The position numbers and the translations under genes are program-made. Positions 8,540 through 13,692 of a stretch of DNA of 13,692 bases are shown here, piece by piece. The notes under the pieces were generated by a model. That model searched no databases. It was not told the origin of the DNA and saw only the letters and a program-made list of their open reading frames with translations. Source of the stretch: an uncultured Clostridia bacterium (GTDB taxonomy: Bacteria > Bacillota > Clostridia > Peptostreptococcales > Anaerovoracaceae); the NCBI GenBank assembly GCA_934277655.1, contig CAKQVC010000024.1, positions 1 to 13,692 of the forward strand, given 5' to 3'. Every line of letters starts with the position of its first letter. The stretch's first letter is position 1.

Positions 8540-8806
8540 ATGATTACAAAAGAAATCAAACAGCAGATCATCAAAGACTACCAGTTAAAAGAAGGAGATA
8601 CAGGTTCTCCGGAAGTTCAGATCGCGATTCTGACTTACAGAATCAACGATTTAAACGAACACTTAAAAGTTCATAAAAAAGACCACCATTCCAGAAGAGG
8701 TCTTTTAAAGATGGTAGGTCAGAGAAGAAACATGCTTGCATACTTAAAGGAAAATGACCTTGAGAGATACAGAACTCTGATTGCTCGTTTAGGTTTAAGA
8801 AAGTAA
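8540..8806 (+). CDS. rpsO: Small ribosomal subunit protein S15 (uS15)
   Basis: S15 is a primary 16S rRNA-binding protein that nucleates the platform of the 30S subunit. The 88 residues match the family length and its most conserved stretch: [13 protein letters not shown], then [18 protein letters not shown], ending in [13 protein letters not shown] (8527-8531) lies 8 bases before ATG. The gene is placed between its own promoter and a hairpin terminator, and rpsO followed by pnp is a widely conserved pair. The leader may carry feedback control by S15. Confidence 0.98.
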   Translation: MITKEIKQQIIKDYQLKEGDTGSPEVQIAILTYRINDLNEHLKVHKKDHHSRRGLLKMVGQRRNMLAYLKENDLERYRTLIARLGLRK

Positions 8807-8828
8807 GCGGTCGATTTACTGTGAATTT

Positions 8829-8859
8829 AAGCGGGGCAGCAGACCCCGCTTTTCTTGTT
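8829..8859 (+). terminator. Rho-independent terminator after rpsO
   Basis: AAGCGGGG (8829-8836) pairs perfectly with CCCCGCTT (8844-8851) around a 7-base loop, followed by a T-rich run to 8859. It lies 22 bases after the rpsO stop and should end most rpsO transcripts. Confidence 0.88.
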
Positions 8860-9163
8860 ATCCGGCAGCTGTTACTATGTGATTGTCTTGGGATAACGAC
8901 AAAAGCATCTTACGGAGCGGTACCCAGACTTTTATCGTCTGGAGGCTTGAAAAAGCTCTGACATTTTAAGGATGCATTAATCAATAAAAAAATAAAAACG
9001 CTGCAGCCCGGGTATGTATGATGTGACTCTCTGAAAGAACTCATAGAGGCAACAGATTTTGCGCGGAGAAAACTACGGAATACAGGAGTGGCTTTGAAAA
9101 CAGAGTTTTTTCCGAGAGTCATACGGACAAGGGAGGCAGCGCGAAAAGAAACAGGAGGAAAAA
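8857..9163 (+). other. Structured rpsO-pnp interval, probable pnp leader
   Basis: About 300 bases with no convincing gene. Several inverted repeats are visible: GTTATCC 8857-8863 with GGATAAC 8891-8897; CCAGAC 8924-8929 with GTCTGG 8937-8942; GCTT 8945-8948 with AAGC 8953-8956 around a GAAA tetraloop; and a long-range stem TGACTCTC 9024-9031 with GAGAGTCA 9114-9121. A weak hairpin at 9092-9105 (CTTTG, AAAA loop, CAGAG) is followed by six Ts (9106-9111) and could act as an attenuator. A TATGAT at 9017-9022 resembles a -10 box but lacks a matching -35, so I do not assign a promoter. E. coli pnp is autoregulated through its leader; a similar role here is inference. Confidence 0.4.
9153..9158 (+). 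promoter_or_regulatory. Ribosome binding site of pnp
   Basis: A full AGGAGG lies 5 bases before the pnp ATG at 9164, within a purine-rich stretch, and fixes the start. Confidence 0.85.
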
Positions 9164-11266
9164 ATGCCTAGATTTACAGATTACAGAACATTTAAGTATC
9201 CACTTGGCGGACGTCTTTTACAGATTGAGATCGGCAAGGTTTGCGAACAGGCAAACGGTCAGGCCTGGGTACGCTACGGAGATACCGTAGTAAACGTTAC
9301 AGTGTGCTGCTCCAAGGAACCAAAGGAAGGAATTGACTTCTTTCCGCTGAGCTGCGATTTTGAGGAGAGAATGTACTCCGTCGGCAAAATTCCGGGAGGC
9401 TTTATCAAGAGAGAAGGTCGTCCTTCAGAACATGCGATCCTGACTTCCCGTTTGATGGACAGACCGCTTCGCCCACTGTTCCCGAAAGGATTCTACAACG
9501 ATGTGGTTGTTGTTGCAACCTGTATGTCCGTTGATCCGGACTGCAGCCCTGAAATTGCTGCGATGATTGGATCTTCCATTGCGATCGCAAGTTCCGACAT
9601 TCCGTGGGACGGTCCGACCGCTTCCGTAAAAGTCGGTAGAGTTGATGGCGAATTTGTCATCAACCCAACGCTTGCACAGAGAGAAGTGTCTGACATCGAC
9701 ATGACTGTTGCCGGCACAAAAGATGCTATCATGATGGTAGAGGCCGGTGCGAAGGAAGTTCCGGAAATGGATATGCTGGACGCTATCTTGTTTGCACATG
9801 AGGAGATCAAGAGAATCGTTGAGTTTATCGATCAGATCGTTGCTGAAGTGGGCAAGGAAAAGATGAATATCGAGCTTTACAAGCCGCTGGAAGAAATCGA
9901 TGAGGCTGTAAGAGCTTACGCAACTCCGAAGATGAGAGAAGCTATTCACACTGCTGATAAGATGGAAAGACTGGAAAACATGGACGCAGTGGAAGTAGAA
10001 ACGAAAGAATATTTTGCGGAGACATATCCTGAAAACATGAAGGATATTGATGCTGTATTATACAACATTACGAAAGAGTCCGTAAGAGGCATGATCCTCG
10101 ACGAAGGTGTTCGTCCGGACAACAGAAAATGTGATGAGATCAGACCGATTTACTGTGAAACAGGGCTTCTTCCGAGAGTTCACGGAACAGGCTTGTTCAA
10201 GAGAGGACAGACACAGGTTCTTTCTTCCTGCACGCTGGCTCCGGCTTCCGAAGCACAGACAATCGATGGCATCACAGAACAGACAGAAAAGAGATACATC
10301 CACCACTACAACTTCCCTGGATATTCCACTGGCGAAGCGAAGGCTCCGCGTTCGCCGGGAAGAAGAGAGATCGGACATGGTGCACTGGCAGAAAGAGCAC
10401 TGATTCCGGTAATTCCTTCTGTAGAAGAATTCCCATATGCCATCAGAGTGGTATCTGATGTCTTATCTTCCAATGGATCTACTTCCATGGGTTCAACTTG
10501 CGGTTCCTGCCTGGCACTGATGGATGCCGGCGTACCGATCAAGAGACCGGTAGCAGGTATTGCAATGGGCCTGATTGAAAGAGTCAAGGAAGACGGATCT
10601 TCTGAATTCGCAATTTTAAGTGATATTCAGGGTATGGAAGACTTCCTGGGCGACATGGACTTTAAGGTAACCGGTACAGAAATCGGTGTTACAGCTATCC
10701 AGATGGATATCAAAGTACACGGCTTATCCAGAGATATTCTGGAAAAGGCTCTGAGACAGGCAAAGGAAGGCAGAATGTTCATCATGGACAAGATGCTGGA
10801 AGAAATTCCTGCTCCTCGCACAGAAATGTCCAAGTATGCACCTCGTGCCCTTTCTCTTACCATTAATCCAGATAAGATCAGAATCGTCATCGGTAAAGGC
10901 GGCGAAACGATCAATGGCCTGGTTGAAAAATATGACGTTAAGATTGATATTAATGATGACGGACTGGTTTCCATCTATGGTGTGAACGCAGAAAATACAG
11001 AAGCTTGTAAGAAGGAAATCGAAATGCTCACAAAGGATGTTGAAGTGGGCGAAGTATACGAAGGAAAAGTTACCCGTATCATGAACTTCGGTGCATTTAT
11101 CGAAATCCTGCCGGGCAAGGAAGGACTCCTGCACATTTCCAAGATGGCGAAGGAAAGAGTAGAAAAGGTTGAAGATGTTATGAACATTGGCGATGTCGTA
11201 AAGGTTAAGGTTACAGAAATCGACAGCCAGAACAGAATCAACCTTTCCAGAAAAGAGCTGCTGTAA
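9164..11266 (+). CDS. pnp: Polyribonucleotide nucleotidyltransferase (PNPase)
   Basis: PNPase is a 3'-5' phosphorolytic exoribonuclease that can also add tails, acting in mRNA turnover and RNA quality control. The 700 residues contain the whole family architecture: a first RNase PH domain (about 10-145), an all-helical domain (about 240-310), and a second RNase PH domain (about 320-545). A KH domain (about 555-615, GKGG at 577-580) and an S1 domain (about 628-697, VYEGKVTRIMNFGAF) follow. The catalytic cluster is intact: Asp493, Asp499 and Lys501, equivalent to E. coli Asp486, Asp492 and Lys494. Length is typical. The gene sits alone between the long leader and a strong terminator, so it is probably controlled separately from rpsO. 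Confidence 0.98.
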   Translation: MPRFTDYRTFKYPLGGRLLQIEIGKVCEQANGQAWVRYGDTVVNVTVCCSKEPKEGIDFFPLSCDFEERMYSVGKIPGGFIKREGRPSEHAILTSRLMDRPLRPLFPKGFYNDVVVVATCMSVDPDCSPEIAAMIGSSIAIASSDIPWDGPTASVKVGRVDGEFVINPTLAQREVSDIDMTVAGTKDAIMMVEAGAKEVPEMDMLDAILFAHEEIKRIVEFIDQIVAEVGKEKMNIELYKPLEEIDEAVRAYATPKMREAIHTADKMERLENMDAVEVETKEYFAETYPENMKDIDAVLYNITKESVRGMILDEGVRPDNRKCDEIRPIYCETGLLPRVHGTGLFKRGQTQVLSSCTLAPASEAQTIDGITEQTEKRYIHHYNFPGYSTGEAKAPRSPGRREIGHGALAERALIPVIPSVEEFPYAIRVVSDVLSSNGSTSMGSTCGSCLALMDAGVPIKRPVAGIAMGLIERVKEDGSSEFAILSDIQGMEDFLGDMDFKVTGTEIGVTAIQMDIKVHGLSRDILEKALRQAKEGRMFIMDKMLEEIPAPRTEMSKYAPRALSLTINPDKIRIVIGKGGETINGLVEKYDVKIDINDDGLVSIYGVNAENTEACKKEIEMLTKDVEVGEVYEGKVTRIMNFGAFIEILPGKEGLLHISKMAKERVEKVEDVMNIGDVVKVKVTEIDSQNRINLSRKELL

Positions 11267-11420
11267 CTTTCGACTGAAAGCCTGGCACCTGAGCAAATTG
11301 CTGTGGGGCAGGTCAACATGCTTTAGAAAAGCTCGGCACTTGGCTGCAAACGCAAAACAGCAGAAAACGGAACCGGAGCGAAAAGACGCAGATCCACTAT
11401 TAAGTAGAATATAGAATGAA
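11267..11420 (+). other. pnp 3' untranslated region with small hairpins
   Basis: This gap before the terminator holds no gene. CTTTC 11267-11271 pairs with GAAAG 11276-11280 directly after the pnp stop. ACCTG 11287-11291 pairs with CAGGT 11309-11313 around an inner AGCA/TGCT hairpin (11292-11302). The rest is A-rich with short GC repeats and no structure I can assign. Confidence 0.3.
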
Positions 11421-11480
11421 AAAGGGCTGTCGCTTGGCAAACGGAATTCAAAATTCGAACGTCAGGCACAGCCTTTTTTA
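11421..11480 (+). terminator. Strong, probably bidirectional terminator after pnp
   Basis: AAAGGGCTGT (11421-11430) pairs with ACAGCCTTTT (11468-11477). After one bulged C (11431) the stem continues as GCTTGGC (11432-11438) with GTCAGGC (11461-11467), including two G-U pairs. An inner hairpin GAATT 11444-11448 with AATTC 11452-11456 caps it. Six Ts follow (11474-11479). On the minus strand the stem is followed by TTTTTCATT, so it could also stop transcription coming from the other side. Confidence 0.8.
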
Positions 11481-11637
11481 AATGCCCGGCACCGCCCTGC
11501 TTAGAGAAGCAGGGAATATGTACATCAATTTCTTCCAAGACCGGGGAAGTCTTGAAAGATATAATCTCTGTAAAAGGGTAGTCATTATGCATAAAATAGA
11601 AAAAAAGGAATTGAAAAGCGGGGAAAGGAGAACAGAA
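11481..11637 (+). promoter_or_regulatory. thiN upstream region: TATAAT box and two perfect inverted repeats
   Basis: A perfect TATAAT lies at 11560-11565, with no good -35 at 17 bases. CAAGAC 11536-11541 and GTCTTG 11549-11554 form an inverted repeat with a 7-base spacer over the -35 region, a plausible operator. Further upstream CCCTGCTT 11495-11502 and AAGCAGGG 11507-11514 form a perfect 8-base stem with an AGAG loop. I looked for a TPP riboswitch and did not find its conserved elements. Confidence 0.45.
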
Positions 11638-12276
11638 ATGAAGCAAAAGCGAAGATGCGTGATCGTAGGAGCGGCGGAGATCACAGAGTATGACCGGATC
11701 AAAAGTTGCTTGCGTGAGGACGATTTTTTCGTTTACTGCGATGCGGGATTGAAACATCTCGAAAAATTAGGGCGAAAGCCGGAGTTGATCATCGGGGATT
11801 TTGACTCTTTCGAAAAGCCGGAAACCGATATAGAAACGATCACTTTGCCTTGTGAAAAAGATGATACCGATACAGTTTATGCGGTCAAAGAAGCGATACG
11901 AAGGGGCTTTTGTGAGTTCCTGCTGATCGGAGTGATCGGGCAGAGACTGGATCATACCCTTGGCAATGTTTATATCTTGTATATGCTGGAAGAAGCGGGA
12001 ATGCATGGTGTCATCCTGGATGATTATTCGGAGATGGAATTGATCCTGGAAGGTCAAGAACGAAAAAAAAGGGTGGAAGATTCTTTTGCTTTCTTTTCAC
12101 TGGTAAATGTAGGCGGAGAGGCAGAGGGAGTTACCATTCGAAATGCTAAATATCCCTTGGAAAACGGAACGATCTGTCGAGACTACCAGTATGGTGTCAG
12201 CAATGAAGTGATTCCCGGAAAAACAGCTGAGATCTTTCTGAAAAAAGGCAGTCTGCTTTTAATCAAGGATTATTAA
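11638..12276 (+). CDS. thiN: Thiamine pyrophosphokinase
   Basis: This enzyme transfers pyrophosphate from ATP to thiamine, giving the cofactor thiamine pyrophosphate. The 212 residues match the family: YCDAGLKHL near 33-41, PELIIGDFDSF at 48-58 (Asp54 and Asp56 likely metal ligands), KDDTDTVYA at 74-82, and GVIGQRLDHTLGNV at 98-111. The beta-rich thiamine-binding domain fills the C-terminal half and ends in LLLIKDY. The reading frame is open back to an ATG at 11482, but ATG 11638 has AAAGGAG (11624-11630) 7 bases upstream and gives the normal family length, so I take it as the start. The gene has its own candidate promoter after the pnp terminator and converges on a minus-strand gene. Confidence 0.93.
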   Translation: MKQKRRCVIVGAAEITEYDRIKSCLREDDFFVYCDAGLKHLEKLGRKPELIIGDFDSFEKPETDIETITLPCEKDDTDTVYAVKEAIRRGFCEFLLIGVIGQRLDHTLGNVYILYMLEEAGMHGVILDDYSEMELILEGQERKKRVEDSFAFFSLVNVGGEAEGVTIRNAKYPLENGTICRDYQYGVSNEVIPGKTAEIFLKKGSLLLIKDY

Positions 12277-12296
12277 GCAGAGATAAAGGAATAGAT

Positions 12297-12336
12297 AAAA
12301 TCGGTCCGCACCTGATCTGAACTGCAGGATGCGGAC
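12297..12336 (-). terminator. Terminator of the minus-strand helical protein gene
   Basis: GTCCGCA 12304-12310 pairs with TGCGGAC 12330-12336; the stem continues as CCTG 12311-12314 with CAGG 12325-12328 after one bulged A. Read on the minus strand, the stem is followed by CGATTTTATC, a modest T tail. It lies 35 bases past the minus-strand stop. On the + strand no T tail follows, so its effect on thiN read-through is uncertain. Confidence 0.6.
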
Positions 12337-12371
12337 GAGAAAATCGCAGGTTATGGATTACCAGTCACCGA

Positions 12372-12806
12372 TTACAGAAACTGACGCAGATTGTTGGAAA
12401 GATCGGATTCGCAGGTAATCAGCTCGCGGGCGATCTTGCGGGCAGAATTATCGGCGTGATCGTATTGGTTCAGATAGCGGCTGAGAGATTTGACTCCCAT
12501 GTTGCAGCCGTCCGTCATAAGATCTGCAATGGTGTTATCTCCGGCATCGACGGCCATCATGACATTGGTTTTGATCCAGGACATGGTTTTAGCCATTGGA
12601 TTTGGGTCTTTGCCGCTGTCTCCATATTGATTGAGAAGCCGGTGGGTTTCACTGCCGAGACGCTGGTGTTCCAGTTTGGCTGCGATGAGCATTTCCATCA
12701 GATTTTGATTTGAAGCCTCATCCAGAATTTCATCAATGGAACTTACACCCATTTTTATGCCGGCATTGCATTCCCGGAGCAATTTGATCGTATCTTCGTT
12801 TGCCAT
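12372..12806 (-). CDS. Unknown all-helical protein, possibly ferritin-like (DUF2383-type)
   Basis: I do not recognise a characterised family with certainty. The 144 residues lack a signal peptide and membrane segments and look entirely helical, with four likely helices at about 3-30, 34-60, 70-97 and 106-143. The loop between helices 2 and 3 holds GDSGKDPNP (62-70). The pattern of LLRECNAGIKMG near the N-terminus and repeated Glu/His on helix faces (Glu12, Glu46, His47, Glu53, His55) recalls four-helix-bundle proteins such as DUF2383/PA2169 or spore-coat ferritin-like proteins. This is a fold impression, not a match. The start ATG 12806 begins MANEDTIKLL; an AAGGAG (12825-12830) is 18 bases away, unusually far. 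The frame is open upstream to 13070, but the extra residues read across the neighbouring gene. It has its own terminator and faces away from the radical SAM gene. Confidence 0.75.
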   Translation of the reverse strand: MANEDTIKLLRECNAGIKMGVSSIDEILDEASNQNLMEMLIAAKLEHQRLGSETHRLLNQYGDSGKDPNPMAKTMSWIKTNVMMAVDAGDNTIADLMTDGCNMGVKSLSRYLNQYDHADNSARKIARELITCESDLSNNLRQFL

Positions 12807-12843
12807 AGTATTGATATTGAAAGACTCCTTTCGAAAAAGATTG

Positions 12844-12872
12844 TTGAAAATAGTTTCTCCGGAATTTATTTT
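12844..12872 (+). promoter_or_regulatory. Candidate + strand promoter before the radical SAM gene
   Basis: TTGAAA (12844-12849) and TATTTT (12867-12872) are separated by 17 bases. The -10 is imperfect; TATTAT at 12875-12880 is a better -10 but lacks a -35. The region is AT-rich, so chance matches are likely. Confidence 0.3.
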
Positions 12873-12905
12873 TTTATTATGCACATTTTTGTCCTTGCGG
12901 AGGGA

Positions 12906-12914
12906 AATATACCA
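12906..12914 (-). promoter_or_regulatory. Candidate extended -10 for the minus-strand gene
   Basis: Read on the minus strand, TGG followed by TATATT forms an extended -10 box. Start near 12899 would give a leader of roughly 90 bases. No clear -35 is present. Confidence 0.3.
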
Positions 12915-13003
12915 TGGAACCAGACGCTGAAAATGAACGAAGGAACGAATGGATGAAGAAAGCAGAGCTTTCGATATTGCCGGAACAAGAGGAAAAAGAA
13001 TGA
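12914..13003 (+). CDS. Possible 29-residue small ORF ahead of the radical SAM gene
   Basis: ATG 12914 begins a 29-codon frame ending at TGA 13001-13003. GGAGG (12899-12903) lies 10 bases upstream, an acceptable spacing. The stop overlaps the ATG of the radical SAM gene as ATGA, the arrangement typical of translational coupling. The product is charged (rich in Glu, with Arg, Lys and one Trp at position 13), with no membrane segment or recognised domain. It is in a different frame from the downstream gene, whose N-terminus is complete without it. It may be a coupling leader ORF, a small protein, or chance in a purine-rich stretch. Confidence 0.4.
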   Translation: MEPDAENERRNEWMKKAELSILPEQEEKE

Positions 13004-13692
13004 AAAAACATGCCATAATCCCGGTGTTCATTTCCCATCGGGGATGCCCGAATGATTGTGTGTTCTGCAATCAGAAAAAAATTACGGCACGACAGGGAGA
13101 TATCAAACCGGAAGATGCACGAAAAACAATAGAAGAATATCTTTCAACGCTGACGCAAATGAATCTGGAAACCATAGAGATTGCATTTTTCGGAGGATCT
13201 TTTACGGGAATTCCGATGGAAGAGCAGACCGGATTTTTAAAAATAGCAAAAGAATATAAGGATAAGGGTCTTGTTGATAAGATCCACCTGTCTACAAGAC
13301 CCGACTATATTAATACGGAAATTTTAGATAACCTGAAAAACTATTCGGTGGATGTCATCGAGTTGGGTGTACAGTCGCTGAATCCGAAGGTTCTGGAATT
13401 ATCCGGGCGGGGGCATAGACCGGAAATTGTTTATGAAAGCGCAGCACTGATTAAAGAATATGGATTTACACTGGGCATCCAGTTGATGATCGGACTGCCC
13501 GGAGATTCGATGCAAAGCTGCGTTTTTTCTGCTGAAGAGACTGTCAAAATGCAGCCGCAGATCGCCAGGCTTTATCCGACGGTTGTTATCCACGAAACGG
13601 CGCTGTATGAACAGTATCTCAGAGGAGAGTATACGCCGCTCAGTGAGGAAGAGGCAGTAGATCGCACGAAGGCGATGTATGAAATTCTGGAT
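13000..13692 (+). CDS. Elp3-like radical SAM protein (3' partial)
   Basis: The visible 231 residues belong to a radical SAM enzyme that would use a 4Fe-4S cluster to cleave S-adenosylmethionine. The cluster motif is CPNDCVFC (Cys16, Cys20, Cys23, spacing CX3CX2C) near the N-terminus. Family motifs follow in order: FFGGSFTG at 63-70, STRPDYI at 98-104, ELGVQSL at 121-127 and QLMIGLPGDS at 151-160, the order seen in Elp3-like and YhcC-type proteins. The substrate is unknown; a bacterial member is unlikely to be true Elp3 without the acetyltransferase domain, which would lie beyond the window. ATG 13000 has AGAGG (12988-12992) 7 bases upstream. The C-terminus is cut by the window end. Confidence 0.9.
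   Translation, partial: MKKHAIIPVFISHRGCPNDCVFCNQKKITARQGDIKPEDARKTIEEYLSTLTQMNLETIEIAFFGGSFTGIPMEEQTGFLKIAKEYKDKGLVDKIHLSTRPDYINTEILDNLKNYSVDVIELGVQSLNPKVLELSGRGHRPEIVYESAALIKEYGFTLGIQLMIGLPGDSMQSCVFSAEETVKMQPQIARLYPTVVIHETALYEQYLRGEYTPLSEEEAVDRTKAMYEILD

Noticed and set aside
8873..9022. Promoter for pnp at TACTAT 8873 or TATGAT 9017
   Set aside because: Neither has a -35 box at a suitable distance (TTGTTA is only 12 bases from TACTAT).
8910..9122. 70-codon minus-strand frame in the pnp leader
   Set aside because: No binding site upstream, no recognised motif, and it coincides with paired leader elements.
11482..11637. N-terminal extension of thiN to ATG 11482
   Set aside because: It would read through the hairpins and promoter region; family length and a good AAAGGAG site support ATG 11638.
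11267..11637. TPP riboswitch upstream of thiN
   Set aside because: The conserved TPP-aptamer segments were not found in the interval.
12807..13070. 88-codon extension of the minus-strand helical protein gene
   Set aside because: It overlaps the radical SAM gene and the AT-rich divergent region and resembles no conserved N-terminus.
1..13692. Mobile elements, CRISPR arrays, phage or toxin-antitoxin genes
   Set aside because: No transposase or integrase motifs, no regularly spaced direct repeats and no terminal repeats were seen; the region is a conserved housekeeping block.

Overview
The window is a housekeeping stretch of a low-to-mid GC Gram-positive genome, most likely a Clostridia member of the Lachnospiraceae type. 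This rests on the rimP-nusA-ylxR-ylxQ-infB-rbfA-nrnA-truB-ribF order, strong AGGAG-type ribosome binding sites, heavy AGA use for arginine, and the nearby thiN and Elp3-like radical SAM genes. The assignment is inference from layout and protein style; no search was possible. Mobile elements, CRISPR arrays, rRNA and tRNA genes were not seen.

Region 1 (1-8413, all +) is the nusA-infB operon. It starts inside rimP (30S maturation) and continues with nusA (transcription elongation/termination), ylxR/rnpM (RNase P modulator family), ylxQ (L7Ae-like RNA binder), infB (IF2), rbfA (30S maturation), nrnA (nano-RNase / pAp phosphatase), truB (tRNA Psi55 synthase) and ribF (FAD synthetase). Genes are a few bases apart, abut or overlap, so transcripts are probably polycistronic and several pairs translationally coupled. 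Together they link ribosome assembly, translation initiation, tRNA modification and RNA turnover.

Region 2 (8414-11480, +) holds rpsO with its own promoter and a leader that can fold into a three-way junction resembling an S15 autoregulatory site, then a terminator. A 357-base structured interval follows, then pnp (polynucleotide phosphorylase) and a long bidirectional-looking terminator.

Region 3 (11481-13692) is less tightly packed. thiN (thiamine pyrophosphokinase, +) has a TATAAT box with an inverted repeat over its -35 region. Convergent to it is a minus-strand gene for a 144-residue all-helical protein of unknown function, possibly of a ferritin-like/DUF2383-type fold. On the + strand follow a possible 29-codon small ORF and, overlapping its stop, a radical SAM gene cut by the window end.

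No clearly novel multi-gene system is visible. The best leads are regulatory: the rpsO leader junction, the pnp leader, a shared inverted-repeat architecture upstream of pnp and thiN, and the small ORF before the radical SAM gene.
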